Positions 15,329 through 22,489 of a DNA stretch of 33,672 bases are shown piece after piece. The DNA is from Betaproteobacteria bacterium (GTDB taxonomy: Bacteria; Pseudomonadota; Gammaproteobacteria; Burkholderiales; Casimicrobiaceae): assembly GCA_005881895.1 (NCBI GenBank), contig VBCG01000008.1:1-33672 (forward strand). The letters are read 5' to 3'. Below the pieces are notes generated by a model. That model searched no databases and had not been told where the DNA came from. It worked only from the letters and a program-made list of their open reading frames with translations. Position 1 is the first letter of the stretch. The number at the start of each line of letters is the position of its first letter. A program made the translations under genes and the position numbers.

Positions 15329-15355
15329 GGCGCTCGCGGTTGCAACGCGAGCGCC
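15329..15355 (+). repeat. Palindrome within a repeat-like stretch downstream of ssrA
   Basis: GGCGCTCGCG / CGCGAGCGCC is a perfect 10-bp stem with a 7-base loop. It lies inside 15245-15365, which reads open on both strands (plus: GVRPMGGHPDDAESEALAVA) but has no start signal. I recall similar peptides from spurious frames next to RNA genes in other proteobacteria, which would suggest a dispersed DNA repeat. Confidence 0.35.
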
Positions 15356-15436
15356 GAGCAAGTAACGCCGACCCACATGAACGGGCGCGCGGTAGCCGTC
15401 TCGTCCTTTTAGTGATATGACTGCAGCATTGAAGCC

Positions 15437-15442
15437 TACAAT
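15437..15442 (+). promoter_or_regulatory. -10-like TACAAT upstream of the DUF748 gene
   Basis: TACAAT lies 41 bases before the ATG and overlaps an inverted repeat GCATTG-N7-CAATGC (15426-15444). No good -35 is seen, so activation or repression at the palindrome is possible. Confidence 0.3.
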
Positions 15443-15483
15443 GCAATTTAACGTCTTCGGCCCCTGCAACATTCCGTCGGCGC

Positions 15484-18400
15484 ATGAATTTCGTTCCCGC
15501 ATCGCATCCCTCGTTGCTGCGCGGACTCCGTAACGCCGCCATTGCGCTGATCGCGCTGGTGCTCGTCTTTGCCCTTGTCGGATTCTTCGTCGTCCCGCCC
15601 ATCGCCAAGTCGCAGATCGAAACGCGCGCCACCGAAGCGCTCGGACGGCAAGTGACCGTCCGCAGTGTCGCGTTCAATCCGTTTACGCTGAAGGCGACGT
15701 TGTCCGATTTCGTGTTGGCCGATCGCGAACGTCCGCTGCTTACGTTCGCTGCACTGGACATCGATCTGTCGTCGGCATCGGTGTGGCACCGCGCGCCGGT
15801 GTTCGATGCGCTACGGCTCGTCCGTCCACGCGTCGCGCTCTCGCGCAATTCCGATGGAACCTACAGCGTGCAGGATTTGATCGATCGGATGCTTGCCGGT
15901 CCCAAAGGTCCGACGCCGCGGTTTTCGCTCAACAACATCGAGATCGACGATGGAACGTTCCTTCTCGACGACCGGCCTCACGGTCGAAGCGTCACGGTAA
16001 CGAATCTCGCTATCGGCATCCCGTTTCTGTCGAGCCTTCCCTACGATGCGCAGATCCGAGTCACGCCGCGCTTCGACGGCGCAGTCGATGGCGCAAAATT
16101 TGGACTCGCGGGCGAAGCCACGACGCCGTTCGCCGACACGGAGGAAGCGACGGTCACGCTCAATCTCGACTCGCTTCCGCTTGCGCGCTACGCCGAATAC
16201 CTTCAACTGCCGGAAGGATTGAAGCTCAAGGACGGTGCGCTCACGACACGACTTTCGCTCGCGTTTGTAACTGAGAAAGGAACGCCGCGTGCCGTCGCGG
16301 TTTCGGGCACTGCACGCGTCGATGGTCTGGCGCTCACGCGTTCGGATGGCTCTTCTCTGATCGCGACCAAGACGGCTGAGATCAAGATTCGCAAGCTCGA
16401 TCCATTGGCGCATTCATTCGCGATGGACTCGGTGATGATCGACGGTCCCGATGTCGATTTGCGCCGTTTAGCCGACGGTTCGCTCGAGACGGAACGGCTG
16501 GTTGCCGGCTCGCCCGTTTCGAGTGACGCGCGCGCCAGCGATGCTTCGCATGCGAGCTGGACGTATGCCGTCGGTGATGCGCGCGTTTCCAACGGTACAT
16601 TGCATCTTTCCGACGCCTCGATATCGCCGGCCTTTAATGCGACGTTGTCCAACATCGCGATCCAAGGGCAGCGGTTCGCCTCGAGCGGGGCACCGGGCGC
16701 GGTGGAGATCACCTTCGATTCCGACGAAGGCGCACATTTCACCGGACGGAGCGACATCGAGATCGCAGGCAAGGCGGCGCGCGGTCATTTCGACCTGACG
16801 AAGTTTCACCTTGCCAAGTTGTATCCGTACTACGCGGAAGCGCTCAATCTCGACGTGCGACAAGGGACGCTGGATTTCAACGGCGATTTTGATGTTGCGG
16901 CGAGCGGGGCCGCGCCACAAATTGTCGTCACAGGGAGCGCGGTAACGTTGGCCGACCTCGATCTGGCCGTGCATGGCGAGCGCGATCCGCTGTGGCGCGT
17001 GCCACGCATAGATCTGAGCGGTGTGGCGTTCGATCTCGGCAAGCGCAGCGTCAAAATCGAACAGGTCCAATCCCGACAGGCGGCTATTCGAGTCGTTCGG
17101 GACCACGACGGTGTCGTCAATTTTCAGCGGCTCGTGCGGACATCACGTCAGGCCGGAGCGCAGGTAGAAAGCACGAGCAACGGCACCCGCGGCGCAAACG
17201 ACGCCGGCTGGCAGCTGTTGGTTCACAGGCTGGCGCTCGATAGCCTTTCGGCGCAATTCGACGATCGTGTTCCCGAGACGCCGGTCAAGCTGACGATTGC
17301 CAACGCAAAAATCGCCGCCGACGATCTCAGCAATGCGCGCAACGTAAAGGGCAGAATCGATGTCGCCGCGCGCGTGGGCGCCGGCGGTCGAGTTCGGTTA
17401 GCCGGCGCGCTCGCAACCAATCCGCTCGCCGGCGATTTGCGCATCGACGCGAATGGCGTCGACCTCGTGCCGTTGCGACCGTATTTCGAGGCCCGCACGA
17501 ACGTCGTCGTGACCCGCGGCGCGTTCGGCGCAAAGGGGCGTCTTACGTACGGAGAGTCCAGTACCGGCGCAGCGCGCGCGAGCTATGCGGGCGACGTCAC
17601 GATCAGCGATTTCAGCTCGCTCGACCGGCCGACGTCGCAGGAGCTGGTTCGCTGGAAGTCGCTCGCGTTCACTGGAGTCGATGCGACCGCGGATCCGTTC
17701 AAGCTGGCGCTCGGCAGTGTTGCAATGGATGGCTTTTACGCGCGTCTCATCGTCAATCCCGACGGGACGCTCAACCTGCAACAGTTGCTTGCGCCGCAGT
17801 CTTCCGCACCGGAAGTCGTCTCTTCCGGTCCTGCGATGCAAACGGCCGGCGTGGCGACGAAAGAATTGCCGCCGCCGAAAACCGATCGTGAGTTGCCGGT
17901 GTCGATTGGCCGCGTCGCCCTTGCTGACGGTGAAGTCGAGTTCTCCGATTTTTTCGTTCGGCCTAATTATTCGGCGCATCTCATGGCAGTAACGGGAAGC
18001 GTCTCGGGATTGTCCGCAGTACAGGCTGGCAATGTGGAACTTGATGCGCGCGTTGAAAACACCGCGCCGGTCGAGGTGCGTGGCACGGTCAATCCTTTCG
18101 CGCGTGATCTGACGCTCGACCTGACGGCGACAGCGAAGGATGTCGATCTGCCGCCTCTCACGCCGTACTCGGCGAAATACGCGGGCTACGGCATCCAGAA
18201 AGGCAAGCTCTCGCTCGAAGTGCATTATCAGATCGACAATCGCAAGCTCGTCGCCTCCAACAAGCTCGTGCTCGATCAGCTCACATTCGGCGAGCGCGTC
18301 GAAAGCCCGACCGCGACCAAGTTGCCGGTATTGCTGGCGGTCTCGTTGCTCAAGGATCGCGACGGCGTCATCCATCTCGATCTTCCGATCGAAGGAACGC

Positions 18401-19086
18401 TCGACGATCCCAAGTTTTCCATGTGGGGCATCATCGTGCAAGTCGTTGTCAATCTGGTGACGAAGGCAGCCACTGCGCCGTTCGCGTTGTTGGGGGCATT
18501 GGCGGGCGGCGGCGGCGAGCAGCTTGCGTACGTTGAATTCGCGCCGGGACGTGCGGAAATATCAACTGCCGCCGAAACCAAGCTTCGTTCACTTTCGAAG
18601 GCGCTGGCCGATCGCCCCGGTCTCAAGCTCGACGCCGCCGGACGCGCCGTCCCGGAGCTCGATCGCGACGGCCTGAAGCGCGCGGCGCTCGACCGCGCGC
18701 TGCGTTCGCAGAAGCAGAAAGCCGTTGCCTCGCAAGGCGAATCGGCGCCGGCGCTGGATTCCGTGGTCATCGAAGCATCCGAGTATCCAAAATACCTCGC
18801 GGCCGTGTATCGCGATGCGAATCTGCCCGACAGGCCGCGCAACGTGTTGGGCATGGCAAAGGACATCCCGCCGGCCGAGATGGAGGCGCTGCTTCTCGCG
18901 AGTTATGGTGCCGACGATGAAGCCTTGCGGTCGCTCGCCAACCGACGAGCGCAGACGGTGAAGGATTGGCTCGCGGGTTCGGGTGGAATCGCAGGCGAGC
19001 GTGTTTTTATCGTTTCGCCCAAGCTCGGCGGCGAGGGCATCGAGGACAAGGGTCCACCGACCCGCGTCGACTTCGCGCTTAAATGA
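15484..19086 (+). CDS. Large DUF748 / AsmA-like envelope protein
   Basis: This 1200-residue protein starts with one membrane helix (about 14-38, AAIALIALVLVFALVGFFVV). A very long periplasmic part of beta-rich repeats follows, with the DUF748/AsmA-type opening IETRATEALGRQVTVRSV. Recurrent units resemble PFTLKATLSDFVL and NPDGTLNLQQLL. Near 960-1010 the characteristic LPVLLAVSLLKDRDGVIHLD-like block appears, and the C-terminal 180 residues contain YVEFAPGRAEIS, an OmpA-like segment. AsmA-like proteins (TamB, YhdP, YicH) are thought to bridge the periplasm for phospholipid transport or outer-membrane homeostasis. It is followed 14 bases later by tag, probably in one transcript. There is no sign of damage over 3.6 kb. 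Confidence 0.88.
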   Translation: MNFVPASHPSLLRGLRNAAIALIALVLVFALVGFFVVPPIAKSQIETRATEALGRQVTVRSVAFNPFTLKATLSDFVLADRERPLLTFAALDIDLSSASVWHRAPVFDALRLVRPRVALSRNSDGTYSVQDLIDRMLAGPKGPTPRFSLNNIEIDDGTFLLDDRPHGRSVTVTNLAIGIPFLSSLPYDAQIRVTPRFDGAVDGAKFGLAGEATTPFADTEEATVTLNLDSLPLARYAEYLQLPEGLKLKDGALTTRLSLAFVTEKGTPRAVAVSGTARVDGLALTRSDGSSLIATKTAEIKIRKLDPLAHSFAMDSVMIDGPDVDLRRLADGSLETERLVAGSPVSSDARASDASHASWTYAVGDARVSNGTLHLSDASISPAFNATLSNIAIQGQRFASSGAPGAVEITFDSDEGAHFTGRSDIEIAGKAARGHFDLTKFHLAKLYPYYAEALNLDVRQGTLDFNGDFDVAASGAAPQIVVTGSAVTLADLDLAVHGERDPLWRVPRIDLSGVAFDLGKRSVKIEQVQSRQAAIRVVRDHDGVVNFQRLVRTSRQAGAQVESTSNGTRGANDAGWQLLVHRLALDSLSAQFDDRVPETPVKLTIANAKIAADDLSNARNVKGRIDVAARVGAGGRVRLAGALATNPLAGDLRIDANGVDLVPLRPYFEARTNVVVTRGAFGAKGRLTYGESSTGAARASYAGDVTISDFSSLDRPTSQELVRWKSLAFTGVDATADPFKLALGSVAMDGFYARLIVNPDGTLNLQQLLAPQSSAPEVVSSGPAMQTAGVATKELPPPKTDRELPVSIGRVALADGEVEFSDFFVRPNYSAHLMAVTGSVSGLSAVQAGNVELDARVENTAPVEVRGTVNPFARDLTLDLTATAKDVDLPPLTPYSAKYAGYGIQKGKLSLEVHYQIDNRKLVASNKLVLDQLTFGERVESPTATKLPVLLAVSLLKDRDGVIHLDLPIEGTLDDPKFSMWGIIVQVVVNLVTKAATAPFALLGALAGGGGEQLAYVEFAPGRAEISTAAETKLRSLSKALADRPGLKLDAAGRAVPELDRDGLKRAALDRALRSQKQKAVASQGESAPALDSVVIEASEYPKYLAAVYRDANLPDRPRNVLGMAKDIPPAEMEALLLASYGADDEALRSLANRRAQTVKDWLAGSGGIAGERVFIVSPKLGGEGIEDKGPPTRVDFALK

Positions 19087-19099
19087 TCGTCTCTTTGCG

Positions 19100-19720
19100 A
19101 TGAACGCTTCGGTTAGTAAAACCGTTCGCCGCTGCCACTGGGCTGGCGAAGATCCGATCTATATCGCTTACCACGATCGCGAATGGGGATTCCCGGTTTC
19201 GGACGATCGTCGGTTGTTCGAGAAGGTTTGTCTCGAAGGTTTTCAAGCCGGTTTGAGCTGGCGAACGATTCTCGGAAAACGCGACGCGTTCCGCGAGGTG
19301 TTTGCGGGATTCGATTTCGAGCGGGTTGCGCGCTTTGGATCGCGCGACGTCGAGAGGTTGCTCCGCAACGCCGGCATCGTTCGCCATCGCGGCAAGATTG
19401 AATCGACGATCAACAATGCAAAACGCACGCGCGAGGTAGTGAAGGAGTTCGGCTCACTTGCGGCGTATTTCTGGCGCTATGAGCCGGACGGCGCTGCGCG
19501 GCCGAAGCGGCTCACACGGGAGTCGCTTGCGACGATGAGTACGTCACCAGAATCGGTAGCGCTTTCGAAAGACCTCAAGAAGCGCGGCTGGACGTTCGTC
19601 GGTCCGACAACGATCTACGCGTTCATGCAGGCGATGGGTCTCGTCAACGACCATGTGCGCGACTGCACGGTCCGGGCAGCAGTAACCGAGGCGCGGGCGC
19701 GGTTCCTTGTGCCCCGCTGA
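19100..19720 (+). CDS. tag: DNA-3-methyladenine glycosylase I
   Basis: This 206-residue base-excision repair enzyme removes 3-methyladenine. It shows the Tag signature RRCHWAGEDPIYIAYHDREW, then FEKVCLEGFQAGLSW. The C-terminal DHVRDCTVR provides His and Cys that, with the N-terminal Cys and His, form the family zinc site. The GWTFVGPTTIYAFMQAMGLV stretch is typical. The frame is open further upstream inside the DUF748 gene, but ATG 19100 gives the standard N-terminus. The ribosome site is weak, so translational coupling to the gene ending at 19086 is plausible. A second, unrelated alkylation-repair operon lies at 27537-29488. Confidence 0.94.
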   Translation: MNASVSKTVRRCHWAGEDPIYIAYHDREWGFPVSDDRRLFEKVCLEGFQAGLSWRTILGKRDAFREVFAGFDFERVARFGSRDVERLLRNAGIVRHRGKIESTINNAKRTREVVKEFGSLAAYFWRYEPDGAARPKRLTRESLATMSTSPESVALSKDLKKRGWTFVGPTTIYAFMQAMGLVNDHVRDCTVRAAVTEARARFLVPR

Positions 19721-19760
19721 AAAAATTCGGGCGTCGCGTACCGCGCACTCGACAAACTAG

Positions 19761-19786
19761 AAAACGCGGGACCATTCGTCGGTCCC
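19761..19786 (-). terminator. Rho-independent terminator of efp
   Basis: On the minus strand GGGACC-GACGAAT-GGTCCC is followed by GCG and TTTT, 25 bases after the efp stop. Confidence 0.6.
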
Positions 19787-19810
19787 CGACGGGTATCAAC
19801 GACAGCCGGC

Positions 19811-20365
19811 CTAAACCCGCCGCCGATACTCCCCCGTCCGGGTGTCAATCTCTATCTTGTCGCCTGTGTTTACAAAGAGCGGCACCTGGACCTCGAACTC
19901 ATTGCCGACCTTGGCTGGCTTCATGACCTTGCCTGATGTATCGCCCTTGACCGCTGGCTCGGTGTATTTCACTGCGCGAACAACGGAGTTCGGCAGCTCG
20001 ACGGAGATCGCGCGTCCCTCGTAGAACGTCAGCTCGCAGGCCAGGCCCTCTTCGAGAAAGGGCAGCGCTTCCTCGATGTTGCCTTTTTCGACATCGTACT
20101 GGTTGAACTCCTCGTCCATGAAGACGTACATCGGGTCGGCGAAATATGAGTAGGTGACTTCCTTCTTCTCGAGCTGGATCACGTCGAACTTCTCGTCGGC
20201 GCGGTAGACGGTCTCCGTCCCGCCGCCCGAAAGCAGGTTCTTGAGCTTCATCTTGACGACCGAGGCGTTGCGCCCGGACTTGGTGAACTCGGCCTTCTGA
20301 ACGACCATCGGGTTCAGGCCAACCATAATTACGTTGCCAGCGCGGACTTCCTGAGCGAGTTTCAT
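19811..20365 (-). CDS. efp: Elongation factor P (arginine-32 type)
   Basis: This 184-residue EF-P stimulates peptide-bond formation at polyproline stalls. The modification loop reads KSGRNAS, with Arg32 where other bacteria have Lys34-type residues. This Arg is rhamnosylated by EarP in beta- and some gammaproteobacteria, and earP is the next gene upstream. The N-terminal KOW-like domain ([15 protein letters not shown]) and two OB-type domains are complete, ending [22 protein letters not shown] lies 5-6 bases before the ATG. A -10-like TATAAT at 20444-20449 overlaps the earP stop, so efp may be expressed both alone and with earP. Confidence 0.97.
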   Translation of the reverse strand: MKLAQEVRAGNVIMVGLNPMVVQKAEFTKSGRNASVVKMKLKNLLSGGGTETVYRADEKFDVIQLEKKEVTYSYFADPMYVFMDEEFNQYDVEKGNIEEALPFLEEGLACELTFYEGRAISVELPNSVVRAVKYTEPAVKGDTSGKVMKPAKVGNEFEVQVPLFVNTGDKIEIDTRTGEYRRRV

Positions 20366-20443
20366 GGTGATTCCTAATTGGCCACAGACCGTTTGACGTC
20401 TGTCTTAAGTTGAGGTTTCTAATACGATTTCAGGAAACTTTAA

Positions 20444-20449
20444 ATTATA
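20444..20449 (-). promoter_or_regulatory. -10-like TATAAT for efp overlapping the earP stop codon
   Basis: The minus strand reads CTATAATTTAA: the TAA stop of earP lies inside TATAAT. The -35 region is not convincing. The leader to the efp ATG would be about 70 bases. Confidence 0.35.
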
Positions 20450-21590
20450 GCCGATCATTGCAGAAATCGACCAGTTCGGACGCAAGATCGGGAAGCTTCC
20501 TAAGCCGATTTACCCACTCGATCCCATGCGCGGAAACTTGTGGAAGGACCGCCCGGAAGGCAGGCCAGGCGAGGGCGGCAGCATCGGATTGATCGTCGTT
20601 GAACGCGAGCCAGAACCGGCTGGCCCTTTGCGCAACCTCTTCATCCAGTCCTACCTCATAGCGGCGAAGAAACTCCTCGATCTTGACGCGGTGCGCGTCG
20701 TCGGCTTGCGGATAGATGTGCCAGACGAACGGCCGCGTCGTCCATTGGGCGCGGACGAACGAATCTTCGCCGCGGACGACATTGACGTCGCAATGCCATA
20801 AGAGTCGGTCGTACTCGTCTTGCGCGAGAAACGGAATGGTTGCCAGCGTCAATCGACCGCGGGTCAGCGATTGTTTCGCGTGCGGGACATTCCCGCCGGT
20901 CCAAGCGTCGAGCGCCGCTGTCGCCACGCCTTCCGGCACGATGCACAGAATCGGCTCATCACTCTCCGCCCACGCGTCGAAGAGCGACGTCAATCCATGG
21001 TTGGCATAGCAAAACAGCGAAACGGCGATACCGTCGCTCGGATCTGCAATGCCCAGCGCCTTCCACAGGACATCGCGCGCCGCGGGCTGCGATCGCGCAT
21101 GTTCATATGCTTCGATGAGCCCCGCCTCCCGCAGAAGGCCGCCCGTGCGCGGCGTGAAACCGGGGAAAAAGAAATATCGCGTCAACGGCAGCCGCGGCTG
21201 CGGCGAGGGCAGTCCATGCGCCGACTCGACCCATGGTTCGGCGGACAAGTACTCGAGATTGATCCACACAGGGGGGCGGGATGCCGCCGCCATCGCGTCG
21301 AGATAGGCTTGAGGTAGCTCGCAACCGAATGCTTCGACGACAACATCGGGCAGTTCGACTTCGGCGAAAGGCTCCTTCCACATGCGAATACGCACGCCGG
21401 CGAGGACCTGATCATCGCGTAGGGCATCGACGCGCGGAGCGATCTTGGCCAGGCTTGCGAGCGCATCGATCCACAGCGTGACGGCGAGGTCGTGCTCGCG
21501 AACGAGCTGCCGGGCGAGCCTCCAGCTCACGCCGGCATCGCCGTAGTTGTCGACCACCTTGCAAAAGACGTCGTAGCGCTGCGCGGGCAT
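20445..21590 (-). CDS. earP: EF-P arginine rhamnosyltransferase EarP
   Basis: EarP transfers rhamnose from dTDP-rhamnose to Arg32 of EF-P. The N-terminus DVFCKVVDNYGDAGVSWRLA carries the two catalytic-region aspartates (D14 and D18 from ATG 21590). The C-terminal nucleotide-sugar site RGEDSFVRAQW is also present. The length of 381 residues fits the family. The frame is open to an ATG at 21629, but MPAQRYDVFCK is the better family start; neither has a clear ribosome site. It is directly upstream of its substrate gene efp (79-base gap) and 70 bases downstream of otsB. Confidence 0.93.
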   Translation of the reverse strand: MPAQRYDVFCKVVDNYGDAGVSWRLARQLVREHDLAVTLWIDALASLAKIAPRVDALRDDQVLAGVRIRMWKEPFAEVELPDVVVEAFGCELPQAYLDAMAAASRPPVWINLEYLSAEPWVESAHGLPSPQPRLPLTRYFFFPGFTPRTGGLLREAGLIEAYEHARSQPAARDVLWKALGIADPSDGIAVSLFCYANHGLTSLFDAWAESDEPILCIVPEGVATAALDAWTGGNVPHAKQSLTRGRLTLATIPFLAQDEYDRLLWHCDVNVVRGEDSFVRAQWTTRPFVWHIYPQADDAHRVKIEEFLRRYEVGLDEEVAQRASRFWLAFNDDQSDAAALAWPAFRAVLPQVSAHGIEWVNRLRKLPDLASELVDFCNDRL

Positions 21591-21660
21591 TGGGTGGCGG
21601 CATCGGACCGACGATGATCGATGCGCCATTATTGCTGACGGCCGTCGCCGGCAAGAATAC

Positions 21661-22476
21661 CTATTGAGTCGGTGCCTGCCTTCCTTCGACCTGTTCCAGC
21701 GATTCCGCCAACCATTGGCGCACGGCGGAAACGTCCGGTAGCCGGTAGGCGGCGCTTGTCGGTCCCGGACCGACTTTGACCGCTTGTCCGCCGAGTGCTG
21801 TCACTGCGTCAAATCCGAATTCGTCGGTGAGGTCATCTCCGACGAAAACGGGCGTCCGTCCCTCGAACGGCGGCTCCTGCAAGTAGTCGACGATCGCCGT
21901 ACCCTTGTCGCGCCCCTCCGGGCGCAGTTCCAGGATCCCTTTTCCGCGTTGTATATGCCAACCGACAATCGACGCGTGAGCCGCATGACGGCGAAGCGTG
22001 CGATGAACGAAAGATGCAAGCGCCGGCGCGCGGCGATAGTGGATGGCGAAAGTGGCGCCTTTGTCCTCGAACAGCAGACCCTTGTGACGCGCGGCGAAGC
22101 GCCCCATGTCCTCGCGCAATTGCGCGAGCTCGGCGGCCGCGCGCTCGTGTCGACGAACCGAGCCGTCCGCGGAACGACGTTCGCTGCCATGCAATCCCGC
22201 GACAAGCAGCCGAGCGCCACCAAACAGCCGGTCGACATTGGCGAGCGTGCGCCCCGTGATGAGCGCCACCGCGCCGCCCAGGGCGCGGCGGAATGAATTC
22301 AGCAGCTCTGCGAGCTCTCGATCGACGGCCACGCCATCGGGCGTCGGCGCAAATTCGAGCAGCGTGCCATCGATGTCGAGAAACAGCGCGCAGCGTTCGT
22401 TGAGGGGCGGAGGAGGGGGACGCCGGTGGCGTGTTCTGCGCGGACGCTCCCGCGTGTCCCGCGCATCTTCCAACAT
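21661..22476 (-). CDS. otsB: Trehalose-6-phosphate phosphatase
   Basis: This 271-residue HAD-superfamily phosphatase removes phosphate from trehalose-6-phosphate. The catalytic motif is FLDIDGTLLEFAP with nucleophile Asp34 and general acid Asp36. Motif II is VALITGRTLANVD, and the C-terminal acidic motif is VFVGDDLTDEFGF. The first 25 residues are an Arg/Pro-rich tail not needed for the fold. It starts 13 bases after the otsA stop, so the two are one transcription unit for trehalose synthesis, a common osmotic and desiccation protectant. Confidence 0.94.
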   Translation of the reverse strand: MLEDARDTRERPRRTRHRRPPPPPLNERCALFLDIDGTLLEFAPTPDGVAVDRELAELLNSFRRALGGAVALITGRTLANVDRLFGGARLLVAGLHGSERRSADGSVRRHERAAAELAQLREDMGRFAARHKGLLFEDKGATFAIHYRRAPALASFVHRTLRRHAAHASIVGWHIQRGKGILELRPEGRDKGTAIVDYLQEPPFEGRTPVFVGDDLTDEFGFDAVTALGGQAVKVGPGPTSAAYRLPDVSAVRQWLAESLEQVEGRQAPTQ

Positions 22477-22489
22477 CGCTCACGTAACG

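Noticed and set aside
15143-15502. Minus-strand frame containing VEVARIELASGSTPQSG
   Set aside because: The peptide is the reverse translation of the tmRNA 3' tRNA-like end, a common false gene.
17398-18441. Open frame on the minus strand (347 codons)
   Set aside because: It lies within the DUF748 gene on the opposite strand, with Arg-rich low-quality composition.
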